From NCBI GenBank assembly GCA_903872255.1, contig CAIQJW010000298.1:1-22027 (forward strand): a DNA stretch of 22,027 bases, written 5' to 3'. The stretch is from an uncultured delta proteobacterium (GTDB taxonomy: Bacteria; Desulfobacterota; Syntrophorhabdia; Syntrophorhabdales; Syntrophorhabdaceae). Below, in pieces: positions 15,885-22,027 of this stretch. Each line of letters starts with the position of its first letter. The stretch's first letter is position 1. Both the position numbers and the translations under genes were made by a program. The notes beneath the pieces were generated by a model. That model saw only the letters and a program-made list of their open reading frames with translations. It did no database searches and had not been told where the DNA came from.

Positions 15885-18137
15885 CTAATATTGGGTGCCG
15901 ATGGCAAAGTCGAAAAGACTCGTTCTCTCACCCTCTTTGGGATTGAGATTGAATCCAAATTCCAGGCGAATTGGACCAAGCGGTGAGAACCAGCGTATGC
16001 CTGCTCCGCCTGAAGTTCTCATTCTCAGGCTGTTCCAACTGTCAAAGCCGGCGCCTGTATCAATGAAAAGCACCCCTTTGACACCCGCTGGTTTATATAT
16101 GGGGAAGATCCATTCGAAATTAAAGAACATCTGATTCTTGGCTCCGATGGGGTCGTCATTGGAATCCATCGGGCCGGCTTCGCCATAGCGGAAGCCGCGA
16201 ACGGAGTTGAGACCACCGACGTAAAATTTCTCGGTAATGGGGACCTCTTTGCCGTTGTACCCCCCGATGCTGCCCAGGGTTCCCCTAACGAAGAACGAAC
16301 TCTCCATGAATTTAATGGGCATATACCTGCCGTAGAACCCGTTGATGCTAACAAAGTCATTGTCGCCGCCAAACGGGCCTCCGGCTGTTTCCACGGTTAC
16401 ACCCGTGTTGATCCCTTTGGTCGGGTTCATGATGTCATCAATGGTATTCTTGGTAAGAGACAATATGATACTGCTTGTCAGTGATGTGCCTTGCTGTGCC
16501 TGGATATATGTACTGGCATTAGCTATATCGGTTACGTCGACAGTGACTTCCTCAAGGCGGTACTTGACGGTTCCTCTGACGGTATCGGTGAGGGGCTTGA
16601 TGAGAGCGATATTACCGCCTGTCCGCTTGTAATCGTACGTATCCAGATACCGCTTGAAATTGTATAAGCTGGTCGCCAGGCTAAGGTTCTTGTCAAATAT
16701 GTACGGCTCGACGTATGTCAGTCTGAACTCGTTGGTGTAGCTGCTCAATGCGGCTTCAAGCGAGACTCTTCTGCCCGTCCCGAAGAAATTGTCTTCCGAC
16801 ACGGATCCCGATACGATTATCTGTTCAGCCGTGCTGTAGCCGGCGCCGACGCTGAAGGTCCCTGTAGGCTTTTCCTCGATAGCGAGATCGATATTCACTT
16901 TCTTCGGATCATCCGTCTTGAGGATCTTAAAGTCGGTGTCCTTGAAGAAGGTCGTGTTTTTCAACTTTTTCTTGCTGTCTTTAATATTCGTTATCGAGAA
17001 CCGGTCACCTTCGGCAAACTTCAGTTCGCGCCTGACGACCTTGTCACGGGTCCTCGCATTTCCGACAATATTAATTCTGTTAAAGTATACTTCCTGATTC
17101 TTGGTTATATTGAATGTGGCATTAACAATATGGTTGTTATCGTCAATCATCGTGGTGGGCGACACCTCGGCGAAGGCGTATCCCATATCCTGGTAAATAT
17201 CGGTGATCGTCAGTACGTCTTCATAAAATATCGTGGTCCTGAACAGCTGGCCCGGTTTTGATTTTATCCTCTTGAGAAGCTCTTCCTGCGGCACGATAAT
17301 ATCTCCGGCGAATTCGATCGTACCGACCTTATGGGTGACGCCCTCCTCGATCGCAGTTGTGATCGTGATGCTTTTGCCATCTTTAGAAAGTATGACATCG
17401 GGAACCCCCACCTGAACTTTGGTGTACCCATTATCATGATAATAGGCCTCAACGTTCCTGCGGTCCTGGCCCAGCGCGTCTTCGTCAAGTATGCCGGAAC
17501 CCGTGAACCAGGAAAGAATGCCTTTTTCCTTGGTCTGCATGTATCCCTTTAACGTACCGTCCTTGAAGTGTTTATTACCTGTGAAAGCGATCTTCCTTAC
17601 ATACGACTGCTGAGGTTCGTCAATAACGAAGGTGACGGTAGCATCATATTTCTCGCCGTAGTCTATCTCATACGTGACCTTGGCGGCATAATATCCCTTA
17701 CTGGAATATAATTTCCTCATCTCATCCATGCTTTCTTTTACTTTTTCTGTATTAAGAACGGTTCCGGTCTTTACCTTTACCTTGTCGATGAGATCGTCTG
17801 TCTTTATTTTCTTGTTCCCTGATACCAGGATCGATTTTACGGGAGGTCTTTCGATAACGACGAAAGTAACGTTCTTTCCTTTCTCGGCATCCCTGATATC
17901 GATCTGAACATCGCTGAAAAATCCGGACTTATAAATATTTTTCATGTCCTCGCGTATCTTGTCGAGGTTAAACGCGTCGCCTTCCTTCGTCTTGATACTA
18001 TTTGTAATAACAGCAGTATCAACCCGTTCGTTTCCCGTAACTTCGACCTTCGAAACCCGGGCGGCTTCCTGAGCGACGACGACGACAGGAAGGCACAAAA
18101 TCAACAGGAGGACAATAAGACTCTTCAAGTTTTTCAT
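15885..18137 (-). CDS. bamA: Outer membrane protein assembly factor BamA
   Basis: 750 residues. A signal peptide (1-22, LLLILCLPVVVVAQ) is followed by five POTRA repeats (about 25-400; the recurring GN.R/GNK motifs mark them) and a 16-strand barrel domain. The L6 motif VRGF at 646-649 is intact. BamA inserts beta-barrel proteins into the outer membrane. The C-terminal strand ends FAIGTQY, so the last aromatic is Tyr rather than the more common Phe. The ATG at 18137 has no good Shine-Dalgarno. It is the first gene of the eleven-gene minus-strand operon, with the promoter presumably in 18138-18243. Confidence 0.96.
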   Translation of the reverse strand: MKNLKSLIVLLLILCLPVVVVAQEAARVSKVEVTGNERVDTAVITNSIKTKEGDAFNLDKIREDMKNIYKSGFFSDVQIDIRDAEKGKNVTFVVIERPPVKSILVSGNKKIKTDDLIDKVKVKTGTVLNTEKVKESMDEMRKLYSSKGYYAAKVTYEIDYGEKYDATVTFVIDEPQQSYVRKIAFTGNKHFKDGTLKGYMQTKEKGILSWFTGSGILDEDALGQDRRNVEAYYHDNGYTKVQVGVPDVILSKDGKSITITTAIEEGVTHKVGTIEFAGDIIVPQEELLKRIKSKPGQLFRTTIFYEDVLTITDIYQDMGYAFAEVSPTTMIDDNNHIVNATFNITKNQEVYFNRINIVGNARTRDKVVRRELKFAEGDRFSITNIKDSKKKLKNTTFFKDTDFKILKTDDPKKVNIDLAIEEKPTGTFSVGAGYSTAEQIIVSGSVSEDNFFGTGRRVSLEAALSSYTNEFRLTYVEPYIFDKNLSLATSLYNFKRYLDTYDYKRTGGNIALIKPLTDTVRGTVKYRLEEVTVDVTDIANASTYIQAQQGTSLTSSIILSLTKNTIDDIMNPTKGINTGVTVETAGGPFGGDNDFVSINGFYGRYMPIKFMESSFFVRGTLGSIGGYNGKEVPITEKFYVGGLNSVRGFRYGEAGPMDSNDDPIGAKNQMFFNFEWIFPIYKPAGVKGVLFIDTGAGFDSWNSLRMRTSGGAGIRWFSPLGPIRLEFGFNLNPKEGERTSLFDFAIGTQY

Positions 18138-18243
18138 ATGATAGCAAAATTACCAAAAAAACATCTATTTTGTAAAGGTAAAAAAACAATAATCGTGACG
18201 GGCTGGAATTAGTTGGGGAAGATATGGTAATTTCAGCAAAATT
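18138..18243. promoter_or_regulatory. Divergent intergenic region between bamA and the membrane-protein fragment
   Basis: 106 bp, AT-rich near both ends. It must hold the bamA-operon promoter. A minus-strand TTTACA (18176-18171) with TAATTT 18 nt further on (18152-18147) is a weak candidate. The 9-mer TGGTAATTT occurs in opposite orientation near both starts: AAATTACCA at about 18146-18154 and TGGTAATTT at 18225-18233, each 9-10 nt before its ATG. AGCAAAATTA is also repeated directly (18143-18152 and 18235-18244). Neither start has a clear Shine-Dalgarno. Confidence 0.4.
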
Positions 18244-18696
18244 ATGTTCCTTTTTCCTATAGTGATCGTTTTGGCCGGCGCGGCACTGGTTTTCATAGCA
18301 GGATCGCTTAAGGCGGGAAGGACCCTTCTATCGGTCATAACTGTTCTGGCTGCTTTGAGCGCCGCCGTTACACTGGTCCCTTTCTTATTTTTCAGCCAGC
18401 CCCGGGTCATGAATTACTTCGGGGGCCTCCTGTCGTTCAGGATAGAACCGGTCGCATGCACAGCCGCTATTTTCCTGTCTGCATTTGCTGCAGGCTGTTC
18501 CGCCTGGTTGACCGTATACTATCAGCAGCCAAAGATAGGGTCGGTCTTCACATTGTTGCTCGCCGCCACCGGCATTTCCATGGCGAGCGTATTCGCCGCA
18601 AACCTGCCGTCAATGGCCTTTTTTACCGGACTTACATTTATGGCACTACTTTTTTTGCAAAAGATCTCAAACGACTGCCGTCATCCCGGCGCTTGA
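18244..18696 (+). pseudogene. N-terminal fragment of a membrane protein, probably NuoL/M/N- or HyfB-like, cut by a REP element
   Basis: 150 residues, almost all hydrophobic, with about five membrane segments (2-22, 28-50, 70-92, 100-118, 121-141). The segment LSFRIEPVACTAAIFLSAFA, then a loop and a second pair of helices, resembles the N-terminus of proton-pumping subunits of complex I, hydrogenase-4 or Mrp antiporters, whose full length is 450-650 residues. The Glu usually found in the next helix (WE in that family) is not present: the sequence reads FFTGLTFMALLF. The last residues CRHPGA and the TGA are encoded by the REP-like palindrome starting at 18680, so the gene was truncated and no continuation follows. 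The family is a guess from hydrophobic pattern; that it is a fragment is well supported. Confidence 0.5.
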
Positions 18697-18813
18697 CGCC
18701 GGGATCCAGCGTTTCTCTATTTCAGACCTGCGCGCCCCCATGGCTTCTGCAACATTTTAAGCAGACAGTATAAGAAAGCAAAACCTTGGATCCCGGATCA
18801 AGTCCGGGATGAC
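18680..18813. mobile_element. REPIN/MITE-like element: two inverted REP palindromes
   Basis: 134 bp bounded by perfect 10-bp inverted ends, GTCATCCCGG (18680-18689) and CCGGGATGAC (18804-18813). The left half folds as a 9-bp stem ATCCCGGCG/CGCCGGGAT with loop CTTGA; the right half as an 8-bp stem ATCCCGGA/TCCGGGAT with loop TCAAG. The loops are reverse complements, so the right unit is an inverted copy of the left. The GTCATCCCGG...CCGGGATCC type of palindrome is, as I recall, common between genes of many bacteria. It lies at a convergent junction, between the plus-strand fragment and the minus-strand nth gene, a usual place for REP sequences. Confidence 0.8.
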
Positions 18814-18864
18814 GAACTTAGGGGGAGGTGACCGTGGTGACGATATGAGTAGCAGTGAGGCGGT
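18814..18864. other. Short gap between REP element and nth with an orphan ribosome-binding site
   Basis: Plus strand GGAGGTGACC (18824-18833) is a near-perfect Shine-Dalgarno placed 5 nt before GTG at 18834, but the frame stops after four codons (TGA 18846-18848). This may be the leftover start of the cistron that once followed the truncated membrane gene. Nothing else is recognisable here. Confidence 0.3.
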
Positions 18865-19551
18865 TCACCGCGATCTTGCGACACCTTTTTTTCCGCATAT
18901 GCCTTCTATGGGGCATTGACTGCATTTTGGGGACAACGGGGTACAGATCCGTTTTCCGAAGGTGACAAGGAGCGAATTGTATATTATCCAGTATTGCCGG
19001 GGTAATATTTTTCTCAATTCCTCTTCAGTCCGGTCGGGGTTCCGGGTGGACACGATCCCGAGACGGTTCGATATCCTGTGGACATGGGTGTCGACACAGA
19101 TACCGGGTTTCCCGTATCCTTCGGTTACTACAAGGTTCGCAGTCTTCCGTCCTATCCCGCGGATCTGCAGCAATTCGTCGATCGTATCGGGGACCAGTCC
19201 GCCATACGTGTTGATTATCACCGAGGCTACTTCCTTGAGTATTTTTGCCTTGTTCCTGTAGAATCCAACCGGGTATATTAGCTTTTCTAATTCATTAAGC
19301 GGTATATCGATCAGGTCAAGAGGCTTTTTGATGATCGGCATGACTATCCCCATGACTTTCTCGGTCGTTTCATCTTTGGTCCTGAGGCTGAGCAGAGTCC
19401 CGACCAGAATAATGAACGGGTCCTTGTTCGTATCACGCGAAAGGCGTGTAATGACCGGGGCGGTTTCCTCGGGAAACAGCCGAGTCAGCCTTTCTATCAT
19501 TTCGTCAAAAGGAAAATTCCCGCTTAAGCCCGGCGTCTCTTCTTTTTCCAT
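18865..19551 (-). CDS. nth: Endonuclease III (HhH-GPD DNA glycosylase/AP lyase)
   Basis: 228 residues. Removes oxidised pyrimidines and nicks the abasic site in base excision repair. The helix-hairpin-helix LLQIRGIGRKTANLVV (128-142) holds catalytic Lys136, followed by CVDTHVHR (152-159) with Asp154. A [4Fe-4S] cluster site Cys203-x6-Cys210-x2-Cys213-x5-Cys219 is complete. The N-terminus is ~15 residues longer than E. coli Nth, and LSLRTKDETT replaces the E. coli-type LSAQTTD. The ATG at 19551 has AAGG a few nt upstream and follows the Mut7-C gene by 11 nt. It is the last gene of the cluster. Confidence 0.95.
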   Translation of the reverse strand: MEKEETPGLSGNFPFDEMIERLTRLFPEETAPVITRLSRDTNKDPFIILVGTLLSLRTKDETTEKVMGIVMPIIKKPLDLIDIPLNELEKLIYPVGFYRNKAKILKEVASVIINTYGGLVPDTIDELLQIRGIGRKTANLVVTEGYGKPGICVDTHVHRISNRLGIVSTRNPDRTEEELRKILPRQYWIIYNSLLVTFGKRICTPLSPKCSQCPIEGICGKKGVARSR

Positions 19552-19562
19552 AACCTTAAGTT

Positions 19563-20012
19563 TTACCCATCGCCAATCACCTTTGTTATCATCATATTCA
19601 TATCGTCCGCATGTGATCCTTCCCAGTATACCTTACGGCATGACGGACAGGTCCTGAATTCGTTGTGATGATGATATATATATTCGGGGACAAAAGGTTC
19701 TATATCTTCTTTCCTGACCTCGGCCAGGAGAACGTTGCATTCTATGCACCGGGTCATAACCGCGGCTGAATTTATATATGGTGCGATATATTCCCTTATT
19801 TCCAGGATTTGTTCCTGCGGGTCGATGCTGCGGACCAGAATAGCGCCGGGGCGGCCTGTTTTTGCGGTGGTCTTCGTAAAAAAGAGAAATGGAACCCCTT
19901 CTTCGGGAGGGAATCCCGGGTTCTCGCCCTGCCGTATGTAAGGCGCGTCAAGCCCCAGCATCCTGAGAAAGCGGGCGAGTTTTCCGAGCATTACATCGCA
20001 TATAAAGATCAT
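19563..20012 (-). CDS. Mut7-C family PIN-like RNase domain protein with zinc ribbon
   Basis: 149 residues. The N-terminal FICDVMLGKLARFLRMLGLD (3-22) is the signature of the Mut7-C domain, a PIN-like nuclease fold (Asp6 is the first active-site acid). The C-terminus has a zinc ribbon: CIEC (89-92) and CPSC (122-125), followed by VYWEGSH. The motif after the second strand, usually TRD, reads TKT here (46-48), so one of the acidic residues of the family is missing. Activity is therefore doubtful, and its biological role in bacteria is unknown to me. The ATG at 20012 overlaps the deaminase stop (ATGA), pointing to coupled translation. Confidence 0.85.
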   Translation of the reverse strand: MIFICDVMLGKLARFLRMLGLDAPYIRQGENPGFPPEEGVPFLFFTKTTAKTGRPGAILVRSIDPQEQILEIREYIAPYINSAAVMTRCIECNVLLAEVRKEDIEPFVPEYIYHHHNEFRTCPSCRKVYWEGSHADDMNMMITKVIGDG

Positions 20013-21265
20013 CTTTTTACAAGATTATGCGCCGCTTCGCCGGCTCGTGTCATGATCTCCTCTTCGCCGGGGACGACGCGACCCTCCATCAGAACCTCGC
20101 CCCTGCAAATGACGGTATCCACCGCTGAGCCGTTTGCTGCGTATACCATATCGGAATATAAGTCAAAATTGGGAACAAATTCAGGCCTCATCAGGTCAAT
20201 AAGGATGATATCGGGGCTTAAACCTTCTTCAATTGACCATTTACCGAGCCGGAAGATATCGGCGGCTGTCTGCGTTGCCATCAAGTATGTCTGCCTGGCG
20301 GGAAGCATCGTCGGGTCCGACGAGCAGAATTTGGCGAGCAATGACGCAAATTTCATCGTCTCTAAAACATCGAGATGATTATTCGACGCACAGCCATCCG
20401 TTCCAAAGCAATAAGGTATCCGGGCTTCCTGCACCAGGCGGTGAGGGAATATCTTTTCAACCGCGAGCTTGAGGTTCGAAACGGGCACATGGACAAGTTT
20501 TGCGCCGCGCCCACCCAGAATTTCTGTATCCTTCTTTTCGAGCATGCACCCGTGGCATCCTACATAACGTTCGGACAGGATCTCAAGCGAATCGAGAAAT
20601 GCAGTCGGTGTGAGGCCGTATGTCGTCTGAGAGAAAACCGATTCGTACTCCGTTTCGGCAAGGTGCATATGAATAAGGATGTCGTTTTCGGCGGAAAAAT
20701 CCCGCATCCATTCCAGGCTTTCCCGGGAAACGGTGTATATTGCGTGAGGACCGAATGTAAATGTCACGTAGGGCGCGTAATCTTTGGAAAGGGCATAGAG
20801 TTCACGGTTCAGGGCTATCTGCTCCCGGCCTTTATTGTTATCGAACATATCGATAAAGACCGCGCTGATAAATCCCCGTATTTTCATATCCCTGACGGCC
20901 CGTGCAGTAGCCTCCCAATGCCAGTACATGTCATTAAAGACAGTAACCCCGTTTTTTATCATTTCAAGGCACGCAAGGCGCCCCCCCCAATATACATCAT
21001 CGGCGGTAAGCTTTGCCTCGAGCACCCAGATCTTTTCCTCCAGCCAGGCCTTGAGCGGCATGTCGTCGGCAAACCCCCGGAAAAGGGTCATGGCGGCATG
21101 GGTGTGCCCGTTGACAAGAGAGGGGAGGGCGGCCTTGTTGCGGCCGTCTATAATTTTATCAGCTCTGCGGGTGCATACAGGCGATATTTCGAGGATAGTG
21201 CCGTTTTCGATAAATATATCGGTGACCACTCCATCGAGCAGAACGTTCTTGATCAGGATGTTCAC
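20009..21265 (-). CDS. mtaD: 5-methylthioadenosine/S-adenosylhomocysteine deaminase (amidohydrolase)
   Basis: 418 residues, TIM-barrel metal hydrolase of the TRZ/ATZ group. Metal and catalytic residues are visible: NGHTH (52-56; His54, His56), FGPH (171-174), HLAET (201-205; His201, Glu204), GCHG (237-239) and GTDG (288-291; Asp290). Such enzymes deaminate methylthioadenosine, S-adenosylhomocysteine and often 5'-deoxyadenosine to the inosine forms. It starts with GTG at 21265, 7 nt after AGGA, and overlaps the phosphorylase stop codon by 4 nt (GTGA). The pairing suggests its product, methylthioinosine, is passed to the neighbouring enzyme. The exact preferred substrate cannot be read from the sequence. 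Confidence 0.9.
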   Translation of the reverse strand: MNILIKNVLLDGVVTDIFIENGTILEISPVCTRRADKIIDGRNKAALPSLVNGHTHAAMTLFRGFADDMPLKAWLEEKIWVLEAKLTADDVYWGGRLACLEMIKNGVTVFNDMYWHWEATARAVRDMKIRGFISAVFIDMFDNNKGREQIALNRELYALSKDYAPYVTFTFGPHAIYTVSRESLEWMRDFSAENDILIHMHLAETEYESVFSQTTYGLTPTAFLDSLEILSERYVGCHGCMLEKKDTEILGGRGAKLVHVPVSNLKLAVEKIFPHRLVQEARIPYCFGTDGCASNNHLDVLETMKFASLLAKFCSSDPTMLPARQTYLMATQTAADIFRLGKWSIEEGLSPDIILIDLMRPEFVPNFDLYSDMVYAANGSAVDTVICRGEVLMEGRVVPGEEEIMTRAGEAAHNLVKR

Positions 21266-21957
21266 GCTGTATTCCTGTCTATGAATGTATTAAGTATATT
21301 TTCGATCGTCCGCGCGTTATTCGCGATATTTTCAAGGATTTCATCCATTGTAAGGGGCGTTTTGCTTATCCCATGGCAGTAATTATCGACCGAGCATATA
21401 CTGGCATACGGCAGTTCCAGCTCCATGGCGAGGGTTGCCTCTGAAGCAAGGGTCATGCCGACAATATCCCCGAATTGCTTCAGCATCCTTATTTCGGCCC
21501 GCGTTTCCAACCGGGGCCCGATAGTTTGGATGTATGTCCCGCCCATCCGTACCGATCTCGTGTGCGCGGCGCATATTTCAAAGATCTCCCGGGCAAACGT
21601 CTCGTCCATTGACGGTATCATGAAACGGGCCGTATCGTCGAAGAATGTCTCAACATGCCAGGGACAGATAAAATCGTCAGGAACGATAAGGGTTCCCGGT
21701 TTTATCGTGATCTTGAGACTTCCCACGGAATTAATGGCCAGTATCTTCTGCACACCCAGATCTTTAAGGGCGGCAATGTTCGCCCGATGACCGATCCTGT
21801 GCGGGGGCAGGCAGGGATTGCCGTGGCGTTGCAGGAATGCCCCGTTACCGGACGTTTTTACCGCGACGTTCCCGAATTGCGTCGTCACAGTACCGTCGCA
21901 CCATTCGGTAAAAACAGCCGTATCAAGAAGTGATGTGCCGCCAATAATTGCGAACAT
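21262..21957 (-). CDS. MTAP/PNP-family nucleoside phosphorylase, probably methylthioinosine (6-oxopurine) type
   Basis: 231 residues, shorter than typical MTAP (~260-280). Phosphate site GGTS (6-9), RHG (44-46), PPHRIGHRANIAALK (51-65), GPRLETRAE (147-155) and GMTLASEA (167-174) define the family. The purine-recognition segment reads SVDNYCHGIS (189-198). In human MTAP the matching TDYD supplies two Asp for adenine; here the second is replaced by Tyr and the DNY..GI form resembles archaeal/bacterial 6-oxopurine phosphorylases. With the MTA deaminase directly downstream, the likely reaction is methylthioinosine + phosphate to hypoxanthine + methylthioribose-1-phosphate. It is the first gene of the cluster. 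There is no Shine-Dalgarno, and the promoter lies immediately upstream. Confidence 0.88.
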   Translation of the reverse strand: MFAIIGGTSLLDTAVFTEWCDGTVTTQFGNVAVKTSGNGAFLQRHGNPCLPPHRIGHRANIAALKDLGVQKILAINSVGSLKITIKPGTLIVPDDFICPWHVETFFDDTARFMIPSMDETFAREIFEICAAHTRSVRMGGTYIQTIGPRLETRAEIRMLKQFGDIVGMTLASEATLAMELELPYASICSVDNYCHGISKTPLTMDEILENIANNARTIENILNTFIDRNTA

Positions 21958-21965
21958 AAGGTATT

Positions 21966-21994
21966 TTTGTACAGGGAAAGGGGTGATGAGTCAA
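21966..21994 (-). promoter_or_regulatory. Sigma70-type promoter for the phosphorylase-deaminase cluster
   Basis: Minus strand TTGACT (21994-21989, 5/6 to consensus), a 17-nt spacer, then TACAAA (21971-21966, 4/6). The expected transcription start, about 7 nt after the -10 box, is near 21959, only 1-2 nt before the ATG at 21957. No Shine-Dalgarno precedes the ATG, so the transcript may be leaderless. Confidence 0.5.
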
Positions 21995-22000
21995 TAAAAA

Positions 22001-22027
22001 ACCGTAGGGCGAAAGGCGAAAGGCGAA
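22001..22027. repeat. Heptamer repeat array running off the window end
   Basis: ACCGTAG is followed by tandem GGCGAAA (22008-22014), GGCGAAA (22015-22021) and a partial copy to 22027. It shares the opening ACCGTA and the 7-bp period with the minus-strand array at 6650-6623, so both seem to be members of one family of intergenic degenerate heptamers. Confidence 0.65.

Noticed and set aside
18456..18773. 105-codon plus-strand frame overlapping the membrane fragment
   Set aside because: Different frame with arginine/histidine-rich sequence, running through the REP element; the hydrophobic frame at 18244 is far more protein-like.
20375..21382. 335-codon open frame on the plus strand opposite the deaminase
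   Set aside because: Shadow of the amidohydrolase and phosphorylase genes; no domain and no ribosome-binding site.
1..22027. CRISPR arrays, tRNA or rRNA genes, prophage genes, riboswitches
   Set aside because: No spaced direct repeats, no cloverleaf or ribosomal signatures, no integrase or phage structural genes; untranslated stretches are all too short for known riboswitches.

Overview
The window reads as the chromosome of a Gram-negative bacterium with a lipid A outer membrane. Gene order (bamA-ompH-lpxD-fabZ-lpxA-oxidoreductase-lpxB-msbA-acyltransferase-waaA) resembles what I know from Desulfobacterota (former Deltaproteobacteria); this placement is an inference from gene content and order, as no marker RNA gene is present. 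Coding density is high, and no tRNA, rRNA, CRISPR array or complete insertion sequence was seen.

Region 1 (2-6575, plus strand): the 3' part of a bacterial alpha-2-macroglobulin with an intact CLEQ thioester motif, followed 10 nt later by pbpC (penicillin-binding protein 1C). This is the known periplasmic defence/repair pair (E. coli yfhM-pbpC). Region 2 (6576-6650): a convergent junction made of degenerate 7-bp repeats forming a 13-bp hairpin; three of these heptamers supply the last six codons and the stop codon of mazG.

Region 3 (6630-18137, minus strand): an eleven-gene envelope operon reading bamA, ompH/skp, lpxD, fabZ, lpxA, a GnnA-like oxidoreductase, lpxB, msbA, a DUF374 acyltransferase, waaA and mazG. 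Most genes overlap or abut. It covers outer-membrane protein insertion and its chaperone, the acylation and disaccharide steps of lipid A synthesis, lipid A flipping, probable secondary acylation and Kdo addition; mazG looks like a housekeeping passenger. Two points stand out: the oxidoreductase between lpxA and lpxB (the position of gnnA in Acidithiobacillus, but without the gnnB aminotransferase), and a -1 frame break in the acyltransferase exactly at a run of nine A. The missing conserved C-terminus is present in the other frame and would end inside the waaA start.

Region 4 (18138-18864): a divergent intergenic region, then a membrane-protein fragment (probably the N-terminus of a NuoL/M/N- or HyfB-like subunit) whose stop codon lies inside an inverted pair of REP-like palindromes (REPIN/MITE-like, 18680-18813).

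Region 5 (18865-22027, minus strand): a four-gene cluster read as methylthio-purine phosphorylase, MTA/SAH deaminase, Mut7-C nuclease-like protein and endonuclease III, with 4-nt overlaps or an 11-nt gap. A good sigma70-type promoter sits so close to the first ATG that the transcript may be leaderless. The deaminase plus a 6-oxopurine-type phosphorylase suggests methylthioadenosine salvage through methylthioinosine. The window ends in another heptamer array related to the one at 6623-6650.
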